Assembly (NCBI GenBank): GCA_037045265.1
Contig: JBAOHV010000002.1
Span: forward strand, 62,001 to 126,000
Origin: JBAOHV01 sp037045265
GTDB lineage: Bacteria > Actinomycetota > Acidimicrobiia > Acidimicrobiales > Microtrichaceae
Direction: 5' to 3'
DNA: 64,000 nucleotides
The translations under genes were made by a program, and so were the position numbers. Positions 46,976 to 55,463 of this stretch are shown piece after piece (the first letter of the stretch is position 1; each line of letters opens with the position of its first letter). Below the pieces are notes generated by a model. That model saw nothing but the letters and a program-made list of their open reading frames with translations, did not search any database and was not told the DNA's origin.

Positions 46976-47661
46976 GCTGGGAGCAGCGGTGGCGGACGCC
47001 GCCGGAGATGAAGGCCCGCCATCGTGAGGGCGAGCGGCTGCGCCGGGAGCGACTGGACCGCGATGTCGTCGAAGCGGAGGAGGAGCTGGCCGAGGCGGAG
47101 GATCGGCTGGTGAACGAGAAGGCGAAGGTCGCCCGATTGAACGAGTTGATCGAGCGGCGCAGCGGCTTGCTGCAACATGTGGACGCGCTGCAGCGGGAGC
47201 GGGTCGCTGCCGAGCTGGAAGCCCGGGCGGTGGAGAGGCGCTTGGCGTATCAGCAACGTCGGGTCGAGCGGCTCGGGACTCGCCGAGACGGCCCACGTCG
47301 GGGTCGGCCGGTGCGCATCGATGTCGACGAAGAGGCGTGGGCCACGGTCAAGCGAGAAGCGGTTCGGCAGCGGCTGCGGCTCGTGTTGTGGCTCGGCGAC
47401 CTGGTCCGCATCGAGGTCGAGGGTCTCGCCGCCGGCCAGGTCACCGGCACACCGGCGTCACGTCGGCGCCGATCGCCGGGCGAAGGTGAGCCGACACCCT
47501 TTCGCCGGTTCGTCCACGTCGACGTCGATGACGATCATTGGCTCGACCTTCGGGCTGCCGCACTGGACGCCGAGGTTTCGGTCGGCCGCTACGTCGGCGA
47601 ACTCGCCGAGGCAGTGGCGTACGAAGCGGGGTGGCGAGCTACTGCACCCCGAAGGGCGTGA
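46972..47661 (+). CDS. coiled-coil protein with duplicated ribbon-helix-helix-like domains, 229 aa
   Basis: The first 100 residues form a charged coiled coil (VVEAEEELAEAEDRLVNEKA, LNELIERRSGLLQHVDALQR). Then the same pattern occurs twice: RPVRIDVDEEAWATVKREAV with LRLVLWLGDLVRIEVEGL, and RRFVHVDVDDDHWLDLRAAA with VSVGRYVGELAEAVAYEAG. Each is one strand plus two helices, as in MetJ/Arc-type ribbon-helix-helix DNA-binding units. It lies just after a perfect palindrome. Likely a DNA-binding regulator or accessory factor of the element; mobilisation or partition proteins sometimes look like this. Confidence 0.62.
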   Translation: MSWEQRWRTPPEMKARHREGERLRRERLDRDVVEAEEELAEAEDRLVNEKAKVARLNELIERRSGLLQHVDALQRERVAAELEARAVERRLAYQQRRVERLGTRRDGPRRGRPVRIDVDEEAWATVKREAVRQRLRLVLWLGDLVRIEVEGLAAGQVTGTPASRRRRSPGEGEPTPFRRFVHVDVDDDHWLDLRAAALDAEVSVGRYVGELAEAVAYEAGWRATAPRRA

Positions 47662-47823
47662 TGGCCGGCGTCAAGAACGGAAGTATCTGTGGTCCGAACT
47701 TGCCGAGCGTGCCCCGACGCCGTCCGCCGCAGCGGCGACTCCTCGCTGCCCTGATGTCGACGATGGTGCCCAGGACCACGATCCTCGGGGGTCATCATGG
47801 TCAGCTGCGTCCTGGTGGCCGAT

Positions 47824-47852
47824 CCGGGTCAGCTGGAGGTTCGCTGACCCGG
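47824..47852. terminator. hairpin with 10-bp perfect stem between convergent genes
   Basis: CCGGGTCAGC (47824-47833) pairs exactly with 47843-47852 around a 9-nt loop. It lies between the stop at 47661 and the convergent stop at 47909 and could terminate both. The rest of 47662-47908 shows no gene. Confidence 0.65.
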
Positions 47853-47908
47853 GCAACAGCCTTCGCTTTACGGGTCTGGGTGACGCCAGGGTGGCGGGTG
47901 GGCGGCGA

Positions 47909-48988
47909 TCACTTCTGCGGTGAGGAGGATGTCGGTGAAGTCGTCGCGCGTGCGGTCAGAACGTCGGGGTCGGGGTAGGGGGAGGCGTACCAGGGGGCGA
48001 GGTCGGGTGCGGTGACGAGGTGACGGTCGTGGCCGAGGTCGCGAACGTTCCAGTGGTCGGGATGGCGGACTCCGGCGAGTTGACGGCTGGTGAGGACTTG
48101 CACGCCGTGGGCGTCGATGACGTAGCGGGTGGTGAGGTGCTGGTAGTAGCGGAATTCGCCGGGGCTGAGGTGTGGCAGGGGAAAGAGATCACCGGTGGAT
48201 GACCAGCCTCCGGGGACCACGGAGGTTGAGCGGATGATGGCGTAGTCGAGGAGGTCGGGGCGGGCGCAGATGGCGTCGGTGAGTGTCTCGATGCGGTCGT
48301 GCCAGCTGCGAGTGCTGATCTCCTGGAGAGACGTTTCCGCCCGGTTCACGAACGCTACGGAGCGCAGGGCGCGCTCCGGGTTGTTGTAACAGAGCGCGCC
48401 GGCCTGGATGCCGTCGGAGATGATCGCTGTGTCGAGCATGTCGGCGATGGCCGTCTGGTCACTGAGCTCGAAGGAGAACGCCCCCTGGCGCAGCCGGGTG
48501 CGGGGTCCGGCGCCGGCGACGAAGCTGGCGCACAACTCAGCAACGACGCGCGTGGTGTCGGCGTCGAGTTTCCACAGCGGCGCGGTCTGGGAAGGGTCGC
48601 TGGTGGAGTGTTCGGCGTCATAGGACCAGGTGATGAACGCCCCGGGTTGGGGCCGCTCGACGCTGTCCAGCCAGCGCGGCAACCCCGCAGACCGAGCAGC
48701 AGCGAGTTTCCCGGTGATGCCGGCGTCGTCGAGACGTTGGGCGACGGTGTGCGCCCATTCGATGAGGTGGTCCTTGTCGCGGGCGCCTTCGATGAACGCG
48801 ACGAACCCGGCGGGGACTCTGCCGGTGAGGTGCACGATGACGCCGTCGTGAGCCTCGCTGGGGATCGCAATCGCCGCCCCGAACACCTCGAGATCGTCGC
48901 TCGGAGTGGTGAGTTGGATCCAGAACTCGCCACCGTGCTCGCGCCGCCACGCACGAACCAGCGAGTTTTCCGTGACCTCGACGCTCAC
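47909..48988 (-). CDS. unknown element-borne protein, 359 aa
   Basis: A soluble protein with no signal or membrane helix and good coding bias along its length. Recognisable stretches are EFWIQLTTPSDDLEVFG at the N-terminus, QPGAFITWSYDAEHST in the middle, GEFRYYQHLTTRYVIDAHGV and LAGVRHPDHWNVRDLGHDRH towards the end. I cannot assign a family. It is read toward the recombinase and diverges from the large VWD gene, with 112 bp between the two starts, so the pair may be co-controlled. It could be an immunity, chaperone or unrelated cargo protein. Confidence 0.6.
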   Translation of the reverse strand: MSVEVTENSLVRAWRREHGGEFWIQLTTPSDDLEVFGAAIAIPSEAHDGVIVHLTGRVPAGFVAFIEGARDKDHLIEWAHTVAQRLDDAGITGKLAAARSAGLPRWLDSVERPQPGAFITWSYDAEHSTSDPSQTAPLWKLDADTTRVVAELCASFVAGAGPRTRLRQGAFSFELSDQTAIADMLDTAIISDGIQAGALCYNNPERALRSVAFVNRAETSLQEISTRSWHDRIETLTDAICARPDLLDYAIIRSTSVVPGGWSSTGDLFPLPHLSPGEFRYYQHLTTRYVIDAHGVQVLTSRQLAGVRHPDHWNVRDLGHDRHLVTAPDLAPWYASPYPDPDVLTARATTSPTSSSPQK

Positions 48989-49100
48989 GTCTCACCGGTT
49001 CGAACTTGAGTACGTCCTGAGGGCTTCGTCATGCGGGCTACGGTACCGGCCGAAGGGGCGATTCCGTTCGGGTCGCACGCAGGTGGGAGAGGGAGCAAGC

Positions 49101-50864
49101 ATGGGTGCACGGTCGCGAGTCGCGGTCGTTGTGGTCAGCATGGCGGTGGCGGTTGCGGTGCTCGGCATGGATCTGCCGGGCGTACCGGTGTCGTCTGCTG
49201 GTGCGCAGGAGCAGCCAGCGTCAGCGCCTGATTGCAGCTCGAACAGCGACGACACCTCTATTGGCAGTGATATGCGTTGCATCGGCCTCAAGGACCTGAG
49301 TACCCGGAACCGGCTGCTGTCCAAGTGCTTCGACGCGAAGGCATTCCGAGAAGGCGCCGTCTACGAGCGTGGCGAGTGCAAGAACCCTTCGGCGTTTCTC
49401 GGTGTGGAGGCGGTGGCCCAGGTTCGCTTCCTGATGAGGTCAAGTAAGGGCTGGGGTCACTCGGGGGAGGGTGTTTCGCCGAATGTTCAGTGGGAGCCGA
49501 CGTACGCGAGTGGCGAAGGCTACGTCGACTCGTTGCAGTACAACCGAGATGATCCTGAGTCCTCGCTTGACCTGGTGGAGCTGAAGCAGGTGCTGTGGGC
49601 GACGTCGACTGCGGTGGACGGGGCAAGGGACCAACTTCAGCGCTACGTCGACAGGATTCCCCGTAGCGACGGCCGGCTGGTGAAGCAGGGTGACGTGACG
49701 AAAGACACGGACTGGTATCGCATTATTGTCCGCAACTGCGACGACTACCCCGACGACCCGGGTGTGACCAGGCAGATCGTGATTCGACGGTTCGACGTCG
49801 AGTACGGGGGCAGTGCTGGGGTCCTGGCGGTGCGGAACAAGGCCAAGGATGAGGTACTGCCGTGCCCCGGGTCGACGAAGCTTCCGCCCGATGTGGTGGA
49901 GGAAGATCTCGATGACCGGCGGACTGATGAGCTGCCAGAGGCTGACCGGCGTCCCGATCCAGCTGATCGTGTGCCGATTCCGATCGGGCCGCGTGGCAGT
50001 GACGACGACAACGACGGCGATTACGACGTACCCGACAGCGAGTTCTGGGACATCATCACCGAGAACTTCCCCGAGTACGTGTCGGAGCGGTATCTCCAGC
50101 CGATCCTCAACGACATCCGCGACTTGCCCGCTGAGATCGACTTCGAGACGGCTCTGGCGTTCGCCATCGTGGTCGGCCTGCTCGCCGCCGGCGTACTCGC
50201 CGCCGGCGCGTGCTTTGCCAATCCCGCATGTCTCGGGCTCTTCGCAGCAAGCGTCGCCGCCGAAGGCGGCTTCGCCTCGATGTCAGCGATGGCGGCGGTT
50301 CTCTTCGGTTCGCTTGCTGCGTTGTTGGGGTGGAGTGCTTGGGGCGATCCTCACCTTGTCACGATGGATGGTCTCACCTACGACTTGCAGGCGGTCGGCG
50401 AGTTCCACCTGCTTGAGGTGCCGTCGTTGGACGCAGACGTACAGGCCCGGTTCGTAGGCCGAGGCGACCAGGTGTCGACTCTTGCATCCACCGCCTTCAC
50501 ACTCTTGGACGACACGGTCGAGATCTCGGGTACCGCTCTGAGAGTCAACGGCGAGCTGGTTCCGACAGCCGACGGCACGTTCTTCGACCTGGGTGAGGGC
50601 GCGTCGATTCTTCGTTCGGGGTCGGGCTGGATTGTGACCTGGCCCGGAGATGGCGATCGTTTGATGATGATCCAGCGTGGCGCGAGCGTCGGCTTCCATG
50701 TTCCTGATTCAGCCACCGATGCTCGGGGGCTGCTCGGCAACTCCAACGGTGACCCGGCGGACGATCTGAAGTACCGAGACGGCACCCCTTTGAGCGTGCC
50801 GGCCAGCGCTTCGACATTGCACGGTTCGTACGCGAACTCGTGGCGGATCGATGACGAGGAGTAG
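49101..50864 (+). CDS. secreted VWD-domain protein, N-terminal part up to an in-frame TAG, 587 aa
   Basis: Signal peptide (RVAVVVVSMAVAVAVLGMDL, cut near SSAGAQ); a cysteine-containing domain with SSLDLVELKQVLWATSTAVD near residue 155, which recalls nuclease-like folds of polymorphic toxins (weak); an acidic linker; two hydrophobic helices near 352-413; then a von Willebrand D domain from GDPHLVTMDGLTYDLQ (about 415) to ARGLLGNSNGDPADDL (about 543). GGGAGAGGGAG precedes the ATG. A TAG at 50862-50864 stops it, but the family sequence carries on in the same frame right after it, so the natural product was almost surely one polypeptide with the next entry. Confidence 0.78.
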   Translation: MGARSRVAVVVVSMAVAVAVLGMDLPGVPVSSAGAQEQPASAPDCSSNSDDTSIGSDMRCIGLKDLSTRNRLLSKCFDAKAFREGAVYERGECKNPSAFLGVEAVAQVRFLMRSSKGWGHSGEGVSPNVQWEPTYASGEGYVDSLQYNRDDPESSLDLVELKQVLWATSTAVDGARDQLQRYVDRIPRSDGRLVKQGDVTKDTDWYRIIVRNCDDYPDDPGVTRQIVIRRFDVEYGGSAGVLAVRNKAKDEVLPCPGSTKLPPDVVEEDLDDRRTDELPEADRRPDPADRVPIPIGPRGSDDDNDGDYDVPDSEFWDIITENFPEYVSERYLQPILNDIRDLPAEIDFETALAFAIVVGLLAAGVLAAGACFANPACLGLFAASVAAEGGFASMSAMAAVLFGSLAALLGWSAWGDPHLVTMDGLTYDLQAVGEFHLLEVPSLDADVQARFVGRGDQVSTLASTAFTLLDDTVEISGTALRVNGELVPTADGTFFDLGEGASILRSGSGWIVTWPGDGDRLMMIQRGASVGFHVPDSATDARGLLGNSNGDPADDLKYRDGTPLSVPASASTLHGSYANSWRIDDEE

Positions 50865-53800
50865 TTGTTCACCTACGGTCCCGGGCAGTCGACCGACGAC
50901 TTCACCGATCTGACGTTCCCGTCGCAGATCCTGACCTTGGCCGACTTCACCGCTCAGGAAGTTGAGGCCGCCCAGACGGTGTGCGTTGACGAGGGCGTGC
51001 TGCCGGGTCCGCAGTTCGAGGACTGTGTGTTCGATGTCGCTTCTACTGCCGATGAGAGCTTCGCGGCGAGCGCAGCGTTGGTGACCGAGCCGTTGGTCGA
51101 CGGGACCGCGCACGGATTCGACAGTGCAGGGGACCTTGTCGAGGACTTCGAGGGGGCAGTCGGTTCGAACTTCGCCAGCACCCGGTACCTCGACGATGCC
51201 GCTACCACCAAGATCGCCGGACCTGTCTTCGACGGGTCCGGCTATCGGCTCTACACCCGAGATGTTGGCCGACACGCCGCGGTCGACGCTTCCATGGACG
51301 TCTATGCGTTCGGTCCGGTGACGAGCGACTCGATCGACCAGAACTTGGATGTCAAGGTCGTTGATGCCGTGGTCGGGTCCATCGATTTCGACAACCCGGT
51401 TCCATCCTTCGTTGGTTCGATCGACGGAACCCTCACGTTCGACGCGGCTGGGACCACGGCGACTGGCACGGCGTTCAAGCGGTACCGACTCGACCTCACG
51501 ATCCCACACACTCAGCCGGGCTTCGACTTGAGCTTCGCGCCCGCAGGCTTCAAGGGGCTCTTCGCCACTTCGCTTGGATTCGACAACATCGAGCTGCAGC
51601 TCGACACCCCCGCCGCCCAGGTGTTCAGTGCTGCCCTGCCGGTCGACGTGCCGAGCGTCGACCTCCCAGCGACCGAGGGTGCCGGTGTGATCGAGCAGGT
51701 CTCGGGGCAGGACGAGTTCCTGTTCGAGCTCGAATCCGCCGGTCGGGTCGTGCTCACCCACGATTCCTGCCTCAGCGGAGCCTCATACCGCCTGGTCCAC
51801 GCCGACACGGACGACGTCGTCGCGACGGCGGCGGACTGCAAGGACCGCGTACTCGGCCCGTACGCGGCGGGGGAGTACCGCCTTGAGGTCACGGCTCCGA
51901 TCGCCGGCACGTACTCACTAGATCTGTACGAACTCCCAGATCCTGAGGAGTTCGCCTACACGCTCGACAGCGTGGTCTCCAACGGCGTACCCGCAGCGGG
52001 CGCCGGCAACATCGAACGACTCGGCGACGTCGATCGCCACACGTTCTCCGTTCCTGCGGGCGGCAAGACCGTGCAGTTCGAGCGGCTGGGTTCACAACGC
52101 ACAATGGCGATCAAGAACGCGGCGAACGGAGAGCAGGTCGCGTCCTTCGTCGACAACACCCGGGTGACCCTGCCCGAAGGCAACTACTACCTCGAGACCG
52201 GCTGGCCGACGGGCGGCCCCGGAACCTACTCGTTCAAGCTCTACGAAGCGCCGGCACCACAGACGTTTGCCTACTCGATCGGATCGGTGGTCTCGGACGG
52301 GGTCCCGGCGGCGGGTGCGGGGAACATCGAACGAGCCGGAAGCGTGGACAGGTACACGTTCTCGGTGCCCGCGGGAGGCAAGGTGCTGCAGTTCAACCCA
52401 TTGGGATCGCTGCGCAGAATGGTCATCAGGGACGCCCAATCGGAGACGGCAGTAGCCGAGCTGATCCACGACCAACAGGTCTCCCTGCCAGAGGGCGACT
52501 ACTACCTCGAGACCGGCTGGCCGACCGGCGGCTCTGGCATCTATTCGTTCGAGCTGTACGAGGCCCCAGCGCCGCAGGTCTTCAGCTATTCGATCGGGAA
52601 CGTGGTCTCGGACGGCGTACCAGCCGCGGGCGCCGGAAGCATCGAGCAGAACGGCAGCGTGGACCGCTTCACGTTCTCGATCCCCGCAGGCGGCAAGGTT
52701 CTCCAGTTCAACCGGCTGGGTGCCCAGCGAAACATGGCGCTCAAGAACGCCGCCACCGGGGAGCAGATCGCGAAGTTCGTGGACAACCGCCAACTGACCT
52801 TGGCACAGGGGGACTACTACCTCGAGACCGGCTGGCCGACCGGCGGGCCCGGCACCTACTCCTTCGAGCTGTACGAGGTCCCCGGGCCGCAAGTGTTCGA
52901 GTACTTGTTGGACAGCGTGGTCTCCAACGGCGTCCCCGCGGCAGGTGCGGGCAACATCGAACAGAGCGGCAGCGTGGATCGCTACACCTTCTCAATTCCT
53001 GCAGGCGGCAAGGCTCTGCAGTTCAACCGCCTGGGGTCCCAGCGCAACATGGCGATCAAGAACTCGGGGACGGGGGCGCAGGTCGCGACGTTCGTTGACA
53101 ACGCCCAGATGACACTGCCCGAAGGCGACTACTACCTGGAAACGGGATGGCCAACAGGAGGTCCGGGGACGTACTCGTTCAACCTGTACGAAGTGCCAGC
53201 CCAGCAGGTGTTCGCGTACACGCTCGACACCGTGGTCTCCAACGGCGTACCGGCCGCAGGTGCGGGCAACATCGAACGGATCGGCAGCTCCGACCGCTAC
53301 TGGTTCGCTATCCCCGCGGGCGGCAAGGCCTTGCAGTTCAATCGTTTGGGATCCCAGCGAAACATGGCGATCAAGAACGCAGCGACCGGGACGCAGGTCG
53401 CGACGTTCGTGGACAACGCCCAGGTGACGCTGCCGGAGGGCGACTACTACCTCGACACCGGTTGGCCGACCGGCGGGACCGGCACCTACTCATTCAACCT
53501 GTACGAAGTGCCAGCCCAGCAGGTGTTCGCGTACACGCTCGACACCGTGGTCTCCAACGGTGTGCCCGCCGCAGGTGCGGGCAACATCGAACGAATCGGC
53601 AGCTCCGACCGGTTCACCTTCTCGGTTCCCGCCGGCGGCATGGCGCTGCAGTTCAACCGCTTGGGGTCTCAGCGAAACATGGCGATCAAGAACGCGGCGA
53701 CCGGGACGCAGGTCGCGACGTTCGTGGACAACGCCCAGGTGACGCTGGCGGAGGGCGACTACTTCTTGGACACCGGTTGGCCGACCGGCGGGACCGGGAC

Positions 53801-54137
53801 CTACTCGTTCAACCTGTACGAAGTGCCAGCCCCGCAGGTGTTCGCCTACGCCCTTGGATCAGTGGTCTCAAACGGAGTGCCATCCGCGGGCGCAGGCAAC
53901 GTCGAACGAGTCGGCTCTGTCGACCGCTACACCTTCTCGATCCCAGCCGGCGGACAGACCCTGCAATTCACCCGGCTCGGCGCGCAGCGAAACATGAACC
54001 TGAAGAACGCAGCAACCGGCGTACAGGTCGTGCAGATGGTCAACAGCCGCCAGATCACCCTCCCGGAAGGCGACTACTACCTCGACACCGGCTGGCCCAC
54101 GGGCGGCCCAGGCACGTACTCCTTCAAACTCACGTAG
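50865..54137 (+). CDS. C-terminal part of the VWD protein with seven 105-aa repeats, 1090 codons
   Basis: This frame starts directly after the TAG and has no start signal of its own; LFTYGPGQSTDDFTDLTFPS is the usual continuation after a VWD domain, followed by a cysteine-bearing C8-like stretch, a beta-rich domain (TGTAFKRYRLDLTIPH, GFDNIELQLDTPAAQ), one diverged and then seven close copies of a PPC-like beta-sandwich. Each copy has VVSNGVPAAGAGNIER, RYTFSVPAGGK, LQFNRLGSQRNMAIKNA and YYLETGWPTGGPGTYSF. The repeats form a rod-like C-terminus, probably exposed at the cell surface or released. With the upstream part the gene would encode about 1678 residues. Confidence 0.75.
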   Translation: MFTYGPGQSTDDFTDLTFPSQILTLADFTAQEVEAAQTVCVDEGVLPGPQFEDCVFDVASTADESFAASAALVTEPLVDGTAHGFDSAGDLVEDFEGAVGSNFASTRYLDDAATTKIAGPVFDGSGYRLYTRDVGRHAAVDASMDVYAFGPVTSDSIDQNLDVKVVDAVVGSIDFDNPVPSFVGSIDGTLTFDAAGTTATGTAFKRYRLDLTIPHTQPGFDLSFAPAGFKGLFATSLGFDNIELQLDTPAAQVFSAALPVDVPSVDLPATEGAGVIEQVSGQDEFLFELESAGRVVLTHDSCLSGASYRLVHADTDDVVATAADCKDRVLGPYAAGEYRLEVTAPIAGTYSLDLYELPDPEEFAYTLDSVVSNGVPAAGAGNIERLGDVDRHTFSVPAGGKTVQFERLGSQRTMAIKNAANGEQVASFVDNTRVTLPEGNYYLETGWPTGGPGTYSFKLYEAPAPQTFAYSIGSVVSDGVPAAGAGNIERAGSVDRYTFSVPAGGKVLQFNPLGSLRRMVIRDAQSETAVAELIHDQQVSLPEGDYYLETGWPTGGSGIYSFELYEAPAPQVFSYSIGNVVSDGVPAAGAGSIEQNGSVDRFTFSIPAGGKVLQFNRLGAQRNMALKNAATGEQIAKFVDNRQLTLAQGDYYLETGWPTGGPGTYSFELYEVPGPQVFEYLLDSVVSNGVPAAGAGNIEQSGSVDRYTFSIPAGGKALQFNRLGSQRNMAIKNSGTGAQVATFVDNAQMTLPEGDYYLETGWPTGGPGTYSFNLYEVPAQQVFAYTLDTVVSNGVPAAGAGNIERIGSSDRYWFAIPAGGKALQFNRLGSQRNMAIKNAATGTQVATFVDNAQVTLPEGDYYLDTGWPTGGTGTYSFNLYEVPAQQVFAYTLDTVVSNGVPAAGAGNIERIGSSDRFTFSVPAGGMALQFNRLGSQRNMAIKNAATGTQVATFVDNAQVTLAEGDYFLDTGWPTGGTGTYSFNLYEVPAPQVFAYALGSVVSNGVPSAGAGNVERVGSVDRYTFSIPAGGQTLQFTRLGAQRNMNLKNAATGVQVVQMVNSRQITLPEGDYYLDTGWPTGGPGTYSFKLT
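51951..54137 (+). repeat. seven tandem 315-bp units in the VWD gene
   Basis: Units start at 51951, 52266, 52581, 52896, 53211, 53526 and 53841, each exactly 315 bp (105 codons) after the last, the final one cut short at the stop. Units 5 and 6 (53211, 53526) are nearly identical in DNA, a sign of recent duplication. The strict spacing means no indel inside this region, in contrast to the rest of the window. Confidence 0.9.
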
Positions 54138-54155
54138 ACAGCTACATCCGACGGA

Positions 54156-54189
54156 GACCTTGGCGGGCGGCGGCCCCAACCCCAAGGTC
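54156..54189 (+). terminator. 8-bp-stem hairpin after the VWD gene
   Basis: GACCTTGG (54156-54163) pairs with CCAAGGTC (54182-54189) across an 18-nt loop, 18 bp after the VWD stop. No T-run follows. A plausible but weak terminator; the remaining element sequence up to attR shows no gene. Confidence 0.45.
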
Positions 54190-54265
54190 GAGTGCGAACC
54201 GGATCTGCCATCGCTGAGCATCGATGACAAGGCTTGCCTGGCGTTCGCGAGGGGACGCACTACTG

Positions 54266-54286
54266 ACTTGTGAGGTTGTCGAGGTC
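54266..54286. other. attR, right attachment site of the integrated element
   Basis: The core GTT is at 54275-54277. Element sequence (ACTTGTGAG) lies before it; host HNH sequence (GTCGAGGTCC) follows. Host halves joined give GACCAT-GTT-GTCGAGGTC, an imperfect inverted repeat as expected of a serine-integrase attB. Confidence 0.8.
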
Positions 54287-55433
54287 CGTCGGCCCGCCGT
54301 TGCTCCAGCGACGCACGTGGTGGGCGTCCAGCCAGCCGAGGTGCGCGTCGCAGCCAGGGAAGGTGCAACAGCCATCTCGCGCCAGCAGTCCGCGTCGCTG
54401 AGCGGCCGACGGGTGGCGGTGATCGCGGCCCAGGTCGGTGGGAAGCCCAAGTGAGTCGAGCACCACGGTGTTGAAGCTGGCGTCGCACAGGAAGCTCGGT
54501 ACCCGGGCGACCGGCAGCGGGCCGAGGATGTGGTGGTGAATCGCCCAGATGCCGAGGTGGTCGCCGGCGATGTCCGAGTGGTTGGCGTGGATGACGATCG
54601 TCGCCTCGGAGGACGGCTTGCGGGTCGAGGACGAGTCGGTGCCCATGGCTCGCCGGCAGACCTCTTCCAGGGCGAGGGCCATGAGCGTCGAACGGGGCGG
54701 AACCGACGTTGCTCCCTCGGAGTGCTCGGCGTCGCTGGCGAACTTGTGGAACAGGTCGTCGGCGACGGCGTTGAGCACGTCGGTGACGCAGATCGCGTGC
54801 TCGCCCACGAGCTCGCCCCTGACACGCATGAAATCGGTCGACGGGGAGAGCGTGAGCTTGTTCGAGAGCAGGTCGCCGTCGGGGTCGTGCGACCCGTCCG
54901 GGTCGGCCATGGCAGCCAGGTGCTCGACATGGGCCTTCCAGACGTCGAAGACCATCGCCGGAGCAGCTTCGATCAGGTCGGCCATGACGGACGACAGCGC
55001 ACCGGCGTTGCGTTCGTTGACCGCACCGGCGAGCACCTTCGCATGATCACAGCCGATGGAGCCCTGCCCGAGCGCGTCCGCAACGACGCCGAGCGCTGGG
55101 TCGTCGACGAGTCGTCTGGCCAGCGCCAGCCGCGCGAGCGACGCCCGCTGGCAGTGATGCCTTGTCCGCGAGCCACTTGGAGGTGGCGGCTCCGCGGCGC
55201 AGATCGGTGTGCCGGCGACGGTCCAGCTCGGCCAGCGCATGGAGCTGGGTGGCGTCGAGTGCCCGGCGCATCCGCTCGAGCTGGAGGCTGAGCTCGCGCA
55301 GCTGTGGGCCGTCGAGTCCGTCGACAGGCAGCCGGGCCGCGACGGCGACAGCGTCGTTGGCGGCATCGACGCATGACGCGGTCAAGGCACATGCAGTGGC
55401 GGGGGCCGCAGCAGTCTCAAGTTCATCGAACAC
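54275..55433 (-). pseudogene. 5' part of DUF222-HNH endonuclease gene (13E12 type), split by the element, one frameshift
   Basis: N-terminal DUF222 domain (LRELSLQLERMRRALDATQL, ELDRRRHTDLRRGAATSKWL, ARRLVDDPALGVVADALGQG) and most of an HNH domain (CTFPGCDAHLGWLDAHHVRR, NGGPTDLDN). In place the frame ends with three element-encoded residues and a stop at 54260. The second half of the HNH motif is at 44320-44481. A one-base frame change near 55149 separates two conserved segments and is probably an assembly indel. The complete gene would encode about 438 aa. DUF222-HNH proteins are multi-copy in actinobacteria and frequent insertion targets. It overlaps nothing upstream; the acetyltransferase stop lies 30 bp away. 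Confidence 0.85.
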
Positions 55434-55463
55434 ATGTTCGATGATAGCCGGCCGCGGTGACAG

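Larger units (their letters stand above)
44482..54277. mobile_element. 9.8-kb serine-recombinase integrative element inserted in an HNH gene
   Basis: The ends are defined by the split host gene: everything between the two GTT copies interrupts one continuous DUF222-HNH reading frame. The cargo runs: large serine recombinase starting 28 bp from the left end, an antisense small ORF, two repeat clusters, a coiled-coil protein with duplicated ribbon-helix-helix-like domains, a 359-aa unknown, and a very large secreted VWD repeat protein reaching almost to the right end. No relaxase, conjugation, phage structural or replication genes were found, so it is a small genomic island that may need help to transfer. 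The recombinase being next to attL is typical of such elements. Confidence 0.85.

Noticed and set aside
50862..50864. TAG as pyrrolysine or other programmed recoding
   Set aside because: No supporting stem-loop or recoding genes seen; a single substitution is simpler.
51951..54137. 315-bp tandem array considered as CRISPR or transposon repeat
   Set aside because: Units are contiguous coding repeats in one frame with no spacers.
44482..54277. Element as prophage or conjugative element
   Set aside because: No capsid, terminase, portal, relaxase or type IV secretion genes.
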